42,888 nt of DNA, taken from positions 1 through 42,888 of the IMG/VR virus record IMGVR_UViG_3300021963_005251; one strand, 5' to 3'. Position numbers and translations under genes: made by a program. Below, in pieces: positions 16,975 to 24,837 of this stretch. Origin of the DNA: a virus. The notes under the pieces are model-generated. The model was given only the letters and a program-made list of their open reading frames with translations. It did no database searches and was not told the DNA's origin. The first letter of the stretch is position 1. Every line of letters begins with the position of its first letter.

Positions 16975-17670
16975 ATGAAAAAACTAGTTATCATGCCCGG
17001 TGGATTCCACCCTTGGCATGCAGGACATACTGCATTATATAATTCAGCTGAAACAGTGTTTCCGTCAGCGGATGTTGTTGTTGCGGCCACTGCTGATACA
17101 TCCACTAGACCATTCCCTTTTAAACTTAAAAAAACACTAGCACAGGCAGCCGGCGTTCCCGCTAATAAATTTATACAAGTAAAAAGCCCATTTAGAGCTG
17201 AAGAAATCACACAACTATACGATCCCAACGAAACTCAACTGATATTTGTACGCAGTGCAAAGGACATGGATCAGGCACCTCGCCCAGGCGGCGTTAAGAA
17301 AAACGGAGAGCCTGCGTACCTTCAACCATACAAAAGAAACGGCCTTGAGCCCATGACCAAACATGCTTACATAGCATACTTGCCGGTGGAGCAGTTTGGT
17401 CCTGGTATGACCAGCGCCACAGAAATACGTGGCAAATGGCCCACAATGAACCCCAAGCAAAAGATCGCCCTGATCAAGACCATATATCCCATGGCTGCTG
17501 CCAACGAAGCTGCTGCTGCCAAGCTGGTGGAAATATTAGACAGCGTGTTGGGCGGCGATGCAGTGGCAGAAACTGTTGTTCCAGTCACACCCGATATTGG
17601 ACCGTTGACACCGACTCCGCAGTATTCCCAATCCAACGATTACATAGAAGAAAAATTACGCAGCCGTTGA
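16975..17670 (+). CDS. HxGH nucleotidyltransferase-like protein
   Basis: This 231-residue protein starts with MPGGFHPWHAGHTALY, carrying the HxGH motif (residues 15-18) of the nucleotidylyltransferase superfamily (NadD, CoaD, glycerol-3-phosphate cytidylyltransferase). A later TSATEIRGKW matches the ISSTxIR motif that binds phosphate. Such enzymes transfer AMP or CMP to a phosphate-containing acceptor. NAD-related or sugar/lipid-head activation are both possible and the acceptor cannot be told. The last 40 residues are a Pro/Thr-rich tail. Its stop overlaps the -35 of the next promoter. Confidence 0.75.
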   Translation: MKKLVIMPGGFHPWHAGHTALYNSAETVFPSADVVVAATADTSTRPFPFKLKKTLAQAAGVPANKFIQVKSPFRAEEITQLYDPNETQLIFVRSAKDMDQAPRPGGVKKNGEPAYLQPYKRNGLEPMTKHAYIAYLPVEQFGPGMTSATEIRGKWPTMNPKQKIALIKTIYPMAAANEAAAAKLVEILDSVLGGDAVAETVVPVTPDIGPLTPTPQYSQSNDYIEEKLRSR

Positions 17671-17702
17671 CTTGCTTGTTAAATACCTATATAATTTAAC
17701 AA
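17667..17702 (+). promoter_or_regulatory. Sigma70-like promoter with palindrome across the -10
   Basis: TTGACT (17667-17672) and TATAAT (17690-17695) are 17 nt apart. A 9-bp perfect inverted repeat (TTGTTAAAT 17676-17684, ATTTAACAA 17694-17702) brackets the -10. The spacer also contains TAAATAC, so an overlapping late promoter is possible. Confidence 0.65.
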
Positions 17703-17713
17703 AAGAGGAAGTT

Positions 17714-18610
17714 ATGGCTGAACAACAAATCCAAGTAAACGTTGATTACTTACGCACCACAAGAGTACACATCTGTATGCCTTGCTACGGAGGCATGCTG
17801 ACAGAACAAACGTTCATGAGTTACATCAAGTGGGCAAACACTTGTCGTCAACTGGGAATTGAATGGACCATGGAAACAATGACCAATGAGTCGTTGATTA
17901 GCCGTGCTAGAAATACACTTGTAGCAAAATTCCTCAACAATCCAGACTCTACACATTTGATGTTTATTGATGCTGACATTGGTTGGGAGCCTTGGCACCT
18001 GCTGGTCATGCTGAATCGAGATGTAGATGTCATCGGCGGTCTGTACCCCATGAAGACCTTGCCAGTAAAATGGGTAGTCAACGGTTTTGAAGGCGCAGAA
18101 ACAGGCCCTGATGGACTACAAGAAGTTTCAAAGACCGGCACAGGTTTTATGTTGGTCAAGCGTCATGTGTTTGACAAGCTCAATGAGCACCCTGCTGTCA
18201 AACCTTTCAACAACGACATTGGCTTGCCCAAGGAACTGGATCAGCATCTAAAAACCTATTACGATACTGCTGTGCGTGAAAATCGCTACTACTCAGAAGA
18301 CTGGACATTCTGCGAAAACTGGCGTGACATGGGCGGCAAGATCTGGGTTGACAAGCGTGTGTTGCTGCGTCACGTGGGCAGCTATGTGTTTGACTTTGCT
18401 GCACAAGAACCCTTGTACAAGGCCTTGCACGAGATTGCTGTACAAAATGGCACAGTGCCTGCATCAGCTGTAGCAGCACCCCCAACATCGGCGGCGCCTG
18501 CAACACAGTTGTCTCCCAACACCACTCCTAAAGTTATTGCTTCTAACGAAAAATTAAAAGCACCGATGGATAAAAAGCCAGCAGCTAAAAAGAAAACTAA
18601 AACTGCTTAA
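17714..18610 (+). CDS. GT-A-type glycosyltransferase
   Basis: This 298-residue protein has a glycosyltransferase nucleotide-sugar fold. VHICMPCYGG opens the first strand and LMFIDADIGW gives the metal-binding DxD at 86-88. A later EDWTFCENWRDMGGKIWVD provides the acidic acceptor-side motif. The sugar and acceptor cannot be told. The C-terminal 60 residues are Ala/Pro then Lys-rich and probably disordered. I chose the ATG at 17714 because AGAGG lies 5 nt before it and the upstream ATG lies within the promoter. It is followed by a strong terminator, so it may be a single-gene unit. Confidence 0.8.
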   Translation: MAEQQIQVNVDYLRTTRVHICMPCYGGMLTEQTFMSYIKWANTCRQLGIEWTMETMTNESLISRARNTLVAKFLNNPDSTHLMFIDADIGWEPWHLLVMLNRDVDVIGGLYPMKTLPVKWVVNGFEGAETGPDGLQEVSKTGTGFMLVKRHVFDKLNEHPAVKPFNNDIGLPKELDQHLKTYYDTAVRENRYYSEDWTFCENWRDMGGKIWVDKRVLLRHVGSYVFDFAAQEPLYKALHEIAVQNGTVPASAVAAPPTSAAPATQLSPNTTPKVIASNEKLKAPMDKKPAAKKKTKTA

Positions 18611-18615
18611 ATAAA

Positions 18616-18639
18616 AAAAGCCCTTAGGGGCTTTTGTTT
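18616..18639 (+). terminator. Rho-independent terminator
   Basis: AAAAGCCC and GGGCTTTT form a perfect 8-bp stem around a TTAG loop, followed by a T-rich tract. It ends the glycosyltransferase unit. The stem is A/T-flanked on both sides, so it could act in both directions. Confidence 0.85.
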
Positions 18640-18646
18640 TATACGG

Positions 18647-18652
18647 TAAATA
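18647..18652 (+). promoter_or_regulatory. TAAATA motif 4 nt before a start codon
   Basis: TAAATA ends 4 nt before the ATG of the 1243-residue gene. There is no Shine-Dalgarno. The terminator just upstream means this gene needs a new promoter, which supports the motif being one. Confidence 0.5.
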
Positions 18653-18656
18653 CATA

Positions 18657-21600
18657 ATGGACATCAAAGAGCTACAAGATTATCGCCTGAGCGATGCTAT
18701 TAAATTTCATAATCATCTGAACCCTAAGATATGGGGTCGTGACGAACACCTACTACCTGAAGTACGTGAAAAACTCTTGGCCATTGCTGCTGATTTCAAA
18801 GAATTCTTAGGCTTGGATTTAGAAGTAAAAGACATTACCATTAGTGGCAGCAACGCAGCTTATACCTACACAGATCACAGCGACATCGACTTACACTTGG
18901 TAGCAGACTTGCCCAAGGCTGACGCCAGCGACATTTATCGTGAACTGTTTGATGCCAAAAAATATCAGTACAACGATCAGCATAATTTCAAGATTGGCGG
19001 ATACGATGTAGAGTTGTATGTTCAAAATGCCAATGAAGATCCCAAGAGTCAAGGCATTTATAGTGTGCTTGACAACAAATGGATATCAGTTCCCAAACGC
19101 CGCAAGCCTGATGTGGATGACATTTCAGTAAAGAGCAAGTACGAAGACCTGGGCCGGCGTATTGAAGCTGCCATCCGATCTGGCAACTCAGCTCAGTTGG
19201 AAATGCTGGGCAAAAAAGTACGTGAGTTTAGACAGGCTGGACTGGACAAGACTGGCGAGTTTGGCCCAGAAAATTTAGCGTTTAAAATACTGCGCAGCAA
19301 CGGCACACTAGATCAACTACGTGCTGCACGTTTAGCAGCTAGAGATCGCGAACTCAGCATAGACGAAGCCAAGAAAAAGAAAAAGAAAAAGACACGTTAT
19401 GGCTTCGGCGGTGCATTTTTCCCCGGCTATCACTACTATGGGCAAACTGACTCTGCCGATGACGGCGGTGGCGGAGATGGCGGCGGAGAAAGTGTAAAAG
19501 AAAGTGCCGACGACATTGATGTACAACTACAGAACTTTGTAAGGTTCTGTGCTGACCGTCTTGAGCTGGAACAAATTCCGCGCATTCAAATCAAACGCGA
19601 TCCGGCCTGGAGCCGACGCAACAACAGTTTTGGTCGCTACATACCTGATGCAGATACCCTTATAGTATCTATTGCCAATCGTCATCCCTTGGATGCCATG
19701 CGTACAATGGCACATGAGCTGACACATCGCAAACAGGATGAACAAAAAGACATGCCCATTGGTGCAGGTGACACAGGCAGTGATTGGGAAAATCAAGCCA
19801 ATGCCTTGGCAGGTGTGCTCATGCGCGACTTTGCTGAACAGCATCCTGATTACTTTGCCAAAGAACCCATCTCAGAAGCTTCGGGCTACATTCCTGTCAA
19901 CAAGAAAGAAGCCGGTGATCCACGCTACAGCATGGCACTCACTGTGGATATCAAGCCCGGCGAGAATCAACGCCAAGCTGCCAAGATGGGATGGAAGACT
20001 GATCCGGCCGGCACACCTCCCACTGCCCGCACAAACGGACTTGTTGAAGCACTTACTCGTAAACTACAGCTGGTCAAAGAAGGCTTGGGTTTTCCTTTAG
20101 TCACGGAACAAGAACAAGAGCTGGAAGAAGTGGCCATGAGTCCCAGTGCCCTGCGAGCTTTTGCCAATAGCGAAGCTGCCCAAGGTATGAAAGCCGGCTT
20201 TGAAGCTGAGTTGGTGTTTACTGGACTCGGCTCCAACGAAGAAGAAGGTGAATGGGAACCTGACTACAGCTATGATCCACGTGCATATAGTCTTGATAAT
20301 ATTGAAGACTTTTTTAACTCAGGCGATTTTGCTGAGGGCATGACACGCCAAACAAAAGCAGCATTAGAGCAAGACTGGATGGAATGGTACGACGAAGCTC
20401 TATATGATGAGTTTGATGCTCCTGTTGCTGTGCGTGAATGGATTCAAGAAAACGACTGGGACGAAGAAGATCTTATTCGAAGTGCATTAGACGATGAATA
20501 CAGCGAAGACCGTGTTAAAGAAATATTAGCAGCCATGGAACGACGGGTCAAAGGCACTGGTACTGCTGCCGATGCTGACTTGGTAGAAGAATATTTGGGT
20601 GCCGAACAAGAAGTCAATCGACAGCTGGATGAACGTGTAGAGTTGGCTGTTGAAGAACAAAACAGCGACTTTGAAAGTGCTTTGGACGAATTTAGAGAAA
20701 ACTGGGACAAAGACGAAAGCGACTGGTTGCGTGATCGCGGCTGGCGAAACATGAGCGATATAGCCTACAACTTCGACGTCACATGGCCACACCTGACCAT
20801 GTCGGGCGGCAGCGGCGAAGGTGGTTTCAACGAAGAAGCAGCGCAACAACTGGCTGACAGTTTAAGTGAAACACTCGGTGTAAAAACCACTGTCAGCACC
20901 GGTTATCACGGTGCTACTCGCGATACAAGTACTTGGATTTTTGAACCTGATGGCAGCTTGGATGCTGACGACGATGAAAACATGCCAGTGGAGATTGTGA
21001 GCCCTCCCATGCCCTTAGCAAAAACACTGGAAATCCTGCCCAAGTTTTTTGAGTGGGCCGAAGACAACGGTGCCTATGCCAATAGCTCCACTGGATTCCA
21101 CATGAGTGTCAGCATGCCTGAGCACGAAGGAAACATGCTGGACTACACAAAACTGGCCCTGTTCTTGGGCGATGAATATGTGTTGAAACAGTTCGGTCGC
21201 GAAGCCAATACCTACGCCAAGAGTGCCCTACAAAAAATACGCGAAAAGAAGGGCAAGGTTGATGCTGAGACTGTTATGTCTGCCATGCGCAAGCATTTGG
21301 ATCAGTTTGCTTCACGTGCCTTGGCGCAGCCATCGGGATTTGGCAAATACACCAGTATCAATCCCAAGAGCAAATACATTGAATTCCGCTCAGCCGGCGG
21401 CAGCAACTATTTTGAAGACATGGATCGAATCCAAAATACCTTGATGCGTTATGCTCAGGCCATGAACATTGCCATGGATCCCGCAGCTGACAAACCTGAA
21501 TATGCCAAGAAGCTGTACAAGATGCTGAGCGATGTCAAAACACAAGAGATCACAGACCCCCGGACTGGTACCAAACGTACAGAAGTTGTTTCCGGCCTTG

Positions 21601-22388
21601 ACAGTGATGCTATTGCTGTATTCAGTCGTTTTGTAGCCGGTGAGTTACCCAAGTCAGAACTCAAAGGCTTTATTAAAAAGATACAGTACGGTCGCGAAGT
21701 GGCAAAAAATCCACCTAAAAAGATTCAGTGGAAGGTAACTCATCCCAACCGCAGTTCCACAATCACACTCATGGCCTCATCAGCAGAAGAAGCTATTAAA
21801 CTGGCCAAACAAGAGTACAACGATACCATGAATCCCGACGATGCTTATCGTGCAGAACCTGTTGCACCTGCAACACAGACCCCACAGACTGATCAAACAA
21901 CAGCACCAGCTGCAGATGATCCCGCTGGCAACTATGTGTTGCGTCGCAGAGAAGGCAACGCAGCTACCGGCCCAGTGTTGTATAGATTTCATGCTGCCAA
22001 CAACATGGCAGCTATTGAAGCATCTCGTCAGTGGACCACTGCTCGTGGCCTGGAGAGACGGTCAGTGTGGTTGGATCATGTATCGGGTGTGCCGACAGAA
22101 GTCCTGAACGCAAGACCTGTACAGGCCACGTTAGGTGAACCTCGTCCAGCATTTACTGAGCCACGGTCCAGCTCTATCCCCGAAGTGCCACTTGACATAG
22201 CACAGAACTTTCCGCAGCTGGCCGGCGAATTCTCCGGTGAGTGGAAGGTGGTAGATGGTTTGAATCGAGAAGTTCACAGATTTGGTGGCATTGGCAACAG
22301 TCAAGCAGATGCCAACCGAGTAGCACGTGAATGGGCACAACGAACTGGGTTTGATGGCAACTTAGAAGTATATCCGGTGATGAGATAA
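18657..22388 (+). CDS. Multidomain protein: nucleotidyltransferase, HExxH, amidoligase
   Basis: This 1243-residue protein has a pol-beta-like nucleotidyltransferase region (GSNAAYTYTDHSDIDLHL, 64-81, with D76/D78). A KKKKKKK linker and a Gly/Asp-rich stretch follow at 239-280. HELTH at 353-357 lies in an alpha-helical metallopeptidase-like setting. A linker with DPRYSMALTVDIKPG comes next, then an amidoligase-type ATP-grasp relative spanning about 505-960 (GFEAEL 514, EIVSPPM 779, TGFHMSV 812, YIEFRS 907). Three small repeats form the C-terminus (1025-1050, 1092-1130, 1196-1235). Domain borders carry SIDE-A (237), PISE-A (407) and LVE-A (464), which fit the T4 prohead protease rule (L/I)-x-E. 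A packaged polyprotein is inferred. Confidence 0.75.
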   Translation: MDIKELQDYRLSDAIKFHNHLNPKIWGRDEHLLPEVREKLLAIAADFKEFLGLDLEVKDITISGSNAAYTYTDHSDIDLHLVADLPKADASDIYRELFDAKKYQYNDQHNFKIGGYDVELYVQNANEDPKSQGIYSVLDNKWISVPKRRKPDVDDISVKSKYEDLGRRIEAAIRSGNSAQLEMLGKKVREFRQAGLDKTGEFGPENLAFKILRSNGTLDQLRAARLAARDRELSIDEAKKKKKKKTRYGFGGAFFPGYHYYGQTDSADDGGGGDGGGESVKESADDIDVQLQNFVRFCADRLELEQIPRIQIKRDPAWSRRNNSFGRYIPDADTLIVSIANRHPLDAMRTMAHELTHRKQDEQKDMPIGAGDTGSDWENQANALAGVLMRDFAEQHPDYFAKEPISEASGYIPVNKKEAGDPRYSMALTVDIKPGENQRQAAKMGWKTDPAGTPPTARTNGLVEALTRKLQLVKEGLGFPLVTEQEQELEEVAMSPSALRAFANSEAAQGMKAGFEAELVFTGLGSNEEEGEWEPDYSYDPRAYSLDNIEDFFNSGDFAEGMTRQTKAALEQDWMEWYDEALYDEFDAPVAVREWIQENDWDEEDLIRSALDDEYSEDRVKEILAAMERRVKGTGTAADADLVEEYLGAEQEVNRQLDERVELAVEEQNSDFESALDEFRENWDKDESDWLRDRGWRNMSDIAYNFDVTWPHLTMSGGSGEGGFNEEAAQQLADSLSETLGVKTTVSTGYHGATRDTSTWIFEPDGSLDADDDENMPVEIVSPPMPLAKTLEILPKFFEWAEDNGAYANSSTGFHMSVSMPEHEGNMLDYTKLALFLGDEYVLKQFGREANTYAKSALQKIREKKGKVDAETVMSAMRKHLDQFASRALAQPSGFGKYTSINPKSKYIEFRSAGGSNYFEDMDRIQNTLMRYAQAMNIAMDPAADKPEYAKKLYKMLSDVKTQEITDPRTGTKRTEVVSGLDSDAIAVFSRFVAGELPKSELKGFIKKIQYGREVAKNPPKKIQWKVTHPNRSSTITLMASSAEEAIKLAKQEYNDTMNPDDAYRAEPVAPATQTPQTDQTTAPAADDPAGNYVLRRREGNAATGPVLYRFHAANNMAAIEASRQWTTARGLERRSVWLDHVSGVPTEVLNARPVQATLGEPRPAFTEPRSSSIPEVPLDIAQNFPQLAGEFSGEWKVVDGLNREVHRFGGIGNSQADANRVAREWAQRTGFDGNLEVYPVMR

Positions 22389-22446
22389 TATCGACCTTGC
22401 GTGTCGACAGCGTAAGTAATATATCGATCACTGGATTCTGAATCAC

Positions 22447-23355
22447 ATGTCAACATATCAATTTACCCCTGATGGGCGTAGAATAATCCCCAAACTGGAA
22501 TTTTACATCACCAATGTTTGCAATCTCACCTGTCAAGGTTGCAACAGATTCAACGACATGCACTTTCGCGGTTGGCAAAGATTCAGCGACTATGCTGATG
22601 TCATTGCCGAATGGGGCAAAAAAATCACAGTGGATCACACTGTGATCATGGGCGGCGAGCCCTTGTTGAATCCCACCATATGCGATTGGTTGCGTGGCCT
22701 GCGCAAGATCAGCATGTACGGTCCGCAAATCATGAGCAACGGCACCTATATTGATCGTGTGGATGGACTTTACGAAACACTAAGAGAAACGCACAGTTGG
22801 ATCGGAGTAAGTCTACACCATCGCAACGATGCTGACGAAATATACGAACGTATTAGAAACTTCTATCCTGCTGCCAGCCGTGTGGTTGAAGTGGAGGGCA
22901 GAGAAAACACTCGCAGTGGCAGCATTAGATCATTCACCGATCAAAACAACATCTGGATAGAAGTTTGGAATCAAACTGATTTTGTAAAAAATGCTGTGAG
23001 ATATACCGCAGAGGGCCGCCCAACTTTACACAACAACACCCCTGAATCGGCCTTTGTAACCTGTGCTTTTGCCCATAACAAAAACTATCACTTTATACGA
23101 GGAAAACTGTATCGCTGTGGACCAGTTGGCCTGTTCCCTGAATTAGATGATCAGTTTGATTTGGATTTGTCGCCCGAAGACAAAGCTTTAATCAGATCTT
23201 ATCGCCCGTTGTCGGTAGAAAACTACGACGCAGAACATGAATCGTTTTTTGACCATATAGACGACATGATACCGCAATGCAAGTTCTGCTGCAACGACGA
23301 TACTAAACATCCATTAGAATTCCGCCCCAAGAAGACTCGAGTCAATTTGGAGTAA
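22447..23355 (+). CDS. Radical SAM enzyme with extra cysteine cluster
   Basis: This 302-residue protein has the radical SAM signature CNLTCQGC (C25, C29, C32), which binds the 4Fe-4S cluster used to cleave S-adenosylmethionine. It has a GGEP motif at 69-72 for SAM binding. Later cysteines (TCAF, YRCGP, PQCKFCC) could hold an auxiliary SPASM/twitch-type cluster. It is not QueE-like, since QueE has a different, shorter fold and context. The substrate is unknown; SPASM relatives modify peptides or sugars. It lies directly after the large multidomain gene and before the MRAxEFIxE genes, so peptide modification is an attractive but unproved idea. Confidence 0.8.
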   Translation: MSTYQFTPDGRRIIPKLEFYITNVCNLTCQGCNRFNDMHFRGWQRFSDYADVIAEWGKKITVDHTVIMGGEPLLNPTICDWLRGLRKISMYGPQIMSNGTYIDRVDGLYETLRETHSWIGVSLHHRNDADEIYERIRNFYPAASRVVEVEGRENTRSGSIRSFTDQNNIWIEVWNQTDFVKNAVRYTAEGRPTLHNNTPESAFVTCAFAHNKNYHFIRGKLYRCGPVGLFPELDDQFDLDLSPEDKALIRSYRPLSVENYDAEHESFFDHIDDMIPQCKFCCNDDTKHPLEFRPKKTRVNLE

Positions 23356-23358
23356 ATA
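23353..23358 (+). promoter_or_regulatory. TAAATA motif fused to stop codon, 5 nt before ATG
   Basis: The TAA stop of the radical SAM gene is the first half of TAAATA, and the next ATG follows 5 nt later. Confidence 0.4.
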
Positions 23359-23363
23359 CACTC

Positions 23364-23564
23364 ATGAGAGCCCACGAATTCATACAAGAAAATTTTGCAG
23401 ATGGCCGGGTCAAAGGCAAGAGTCGTCCTGGGCGTGTAAAACGTGCCGGTGCCAGCTGTACAGGATCAGTGACCAGTCTGCGTAAACGTGCCAAAAATTC
23501 ATCAGGTGAACGTGCCAAGATGTATCATTGGTGTGCCAACATGAAGTCAGGAAAGCGGAAATGA
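23364..23564 (+). CDS. Small basic protein with capsid-targeting-like N-terminus
   Basis: This 66-residue protein begins MRAHEFIQEN, very close in pattern to the T4 internal-protein capsid-targeting sequence MKTYQEFIAE, with I-Q-E at the expected cleavage point. The remainder is strongly basic (RPGRVKRAGASC, VTSLRKRAKNSSGERAKM, HWCANMKSGKRK). It matches a small protein family I recall from many marine phages. DNA binding inside the capsid is a reasonable inference. Its stop overlaps the next start (ATGA). Confidence 0.7.
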   Translation: MRAHEFIQENFADGRVKGKSRPGRVKRAGASCTGSVTSLRKRAKNSSGERAKMYHWCANMKSGKRK

Positions 23565-24175
23565 GAGCCGCAGAACTGACAGAATACAGTGTCACTGACA
23601 AAAAGATTGAACGGATCCTGGCCAAAAAGGGTTATAAAAAGTTAGGTGCTGGTGTTGACCAAACTGCTTATTTGGAACCCGGTACTGGATATGTGCTAAA
23701 GGTGTTTGGCACACAAGGCGGCGAATCATTTAGTCCCGATCATAAAATGTTTTTTGCTTGGGCCAAGTACTGTATGAAAAACAGCAACAACCCATTTTTA
23801 CCCCGGTTCGGCGGCTACGACAGTTTTGTGTTGGATAGCGATCGCTATTTACAAATACGTCAAGAACCCTTGCAACCAGCTGGACGCATGGGAGTTATAC
23901 TAGAAATAATGGCCAGTGCTGTTGAAGATGAAAATATCGCAGATTTAGATGAGCTGTCTGATTATGTTGAAGATTATTTCCCAGGCTATGCTGCTGGTTA
24001 TCAGAAACTGCTAAAACAACTAGGACCAAAACAAATGCAGTTGATGTTGGGCACTATAAATCGTCTATACGACATTGGTAATCAAAAAGGTTGGGGTTTT
24101 GACCTACATGCTGGTAACTTTATGCGGCGTGCTGATGGTACTCCGGTTATCGTAGACCCTTGGGTTGTAAACTAA
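23561..24175 (+). CDS. Protein-kinase-like enzyme with (L/I)xE N-terminus
   Basis: This 204-residue protein has a kinase-like layout. A glycine-rich loop (LGAGVDQTAY, 28-37) is followed by a VLKVFG strand with lysine 47. The catalytic loop is DLHAGN with D181 and N186, and a VDPW motif carries D199. The D-to-N distance of 5 and N-to-D distance of 13 equal those of PKA (D166, N171, D184). It is compact compared with eukaryotic-type kinases (about 250) and could be a protein kinase or a small-molecule phosphotransferase. The N-terminus MRAAELTEY contains L-T-E, a possible prohead-protease site. I chose the ATG at 23561 because it gives the ATGA overlap. Confidence 0.7.
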   Translation: MRAAELTEYSVTDKKIERILAKKGYKKLGAGVDQTAYLEPGTGYVLKVFGTQGGESFSPDHKMFFAWAKYCMKNSNNPFLPRFGGYDSFVLDSDRYLQIRQEPLQPAGRMGVILEIMASAVEDENIADLDELSDYVEDYFPGYAAGYQKLLKQLGPKQMQLMLGTINRLYDIGNQKGWGFDLHAGNFMRRADGTPVIVDPWVVN

Positions 24176-24178
24176 ATA
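24173..24178 (+). promoter_or_regulatory. TAAATA motif fused to stop codon, 4 nt before ATG
   Basis: TAAATA begins with the TAA stop of the kinase-like gene and is followed after 4 nt by the next ATG. No Shine-Dalgarno. Confidence 0.4.
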
Positions 24179-24182
24179 TAAC

Positions 24183-24386
24183 ATGCGACTCTCCGAAATA
24201 TCCCTGCCCAAAACCAAGATGAAAACCTACCTTGTTAGGTTAAAACTCAAGAGCATTGGTTACACTCAAATACTCGACACCACTGTTCAAGCTGTGAGTC
24301 CGCAAATGGCTCGAAAAATCATTGCCACGCAATACAACAGCACACATGTCCTAATTGGACAACCACGCGAAATCAAGCCACGCTAA
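24183..24386 (+). CDS. Small basic phage protein
   Basis: This 67-residue basic protein begins MRLSEISLPKTKMKTYLVRL. The rest predicts a beta-alpha-beta fold (VRLKLKSIGYTQILDTTVQA, then VSPQMARKIIATQYN). L-S-E at residues 3-5 could be a prohead-protease site, though this N-terminus is the least like the MRAxEFIxE pattern. It sits between the kinase-like gene and a GTG-start gene, both joined to it by TAAATA junctions. Function unknown. Confidence 0.55.
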   Translation: MRLSEISLPKTKMKTYLVRLKLKSIGYTQILDTTVQAVSPQMARKIIATQYNSTHVLIGQPREIKPR

Positions 24387-24389
24387 ATA
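24384..24389 (+). promoter_or_regulatory. TAAATA motif fused to stop codon, 4 nt before GTG
   Basis: TAAATA starts with the TAA stop of the preceding gene and the next start codon, GTG, follows after 4 nt. The same junction as before two neighbouring genes supports the GTG as the true start. Confidence 0.4.
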
Positions 24390-24393
24390 CAGC

Positions 24394-24684
24394 GTGAACA
24401 CAAAATTCGTCAAAGTCTCGTTTGATATACACTGTAAGAACAAAAATGGCCTGATGCCTGCTTACCGTGTGTATGTCAACGACGAGCTGTTTGCTGAACG
24501 TACTTGGATTTGGAAAAATCATTATCTGGAAGAAATGCTGCAAATCGCAGCTGAACCTGGTGAATATCATGTGCGGCTGGAAGCAGTCAAACCCTGGGGC
24601 GGAAAGTTCAAAGCTTCAAACGTTCGGGTTGAGCATGGTGACGCACGTTGGCACGACACAAACATATTGGAAATACTACCATGA
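24394..24684 (+). CDS. Conserved beta-sandwich-like phage protein (GTG start)
   Basis: This 96-residue protein is rich in beta strands: FVKVSFDIHCKNKNG, YRVYVNDELFAERTWIWKNH and EMLQIAAEPGEYHVRLEAV. It resembles an Ig-like or carbohydrate-binding fold and belongs to a family I recall in marine phages. I place the start at GTG 24394 because the in-frame ATG upstream (24355) lies inside the previous gene. The GTG also follows a TAAATA junction like those of its neighbours. It overlaps the next gene by 4 nt (ATGA). Function unknown. Confidence 0.6.
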   Translation: MNTKFVKVSFDIHCKNKNGLMPAYRVYVNDELFAERTWIWKNHYLEEMLQIAAEPGEYHVRLEAVKPWGGKFKASNVRVEHGDARWHDTNILEILP

Positions 24685-24836
24685 GAGCTAGAGAGTTTAT
24701 CAAGGAAAATGCATCAGCAGGTGCCACTAGTACAGGTAGTATTGCTGTAGTAGCACAGCCTACGGGCCAGGTAATTACTCGTACACAAAATCGTCGACCT
24801 GGTAAATATAAAAACAGTTTAACACGGACCAAATAA
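24681..24836 (+). CDS. 51-residue protein with capsid-targeting-like N-terminus
   Basis: The protein begins MRAREFIKEN, again matching the MRAxEFIxE pattern with I-K-E before the predicted cut. The remaining 41 residues are Ser/Thr/Gly-rich then basic (TRTQNRRPGKYKNSLTRTK), typical of a short disordered DNA-binding tail. Start chosen by the ATGA overlap with the upstream gene. It ends 1 nt before the dps ATG. Confidence 0.65.
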   Translation: MRAREFIKENASAGATSTGSIAVVAQPTGQVITRTQNRRPGKYKNSLTRTK

Positions 24837-24837
24837 C

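Noticed and set aside
22447-23355. Radical SAM gene as the missing QueE
   Set aside because: It has an extra C-terminal cysteine cluster and is 302 residues long, unlike QueE (about 220); its neighbours are not pathway genes.
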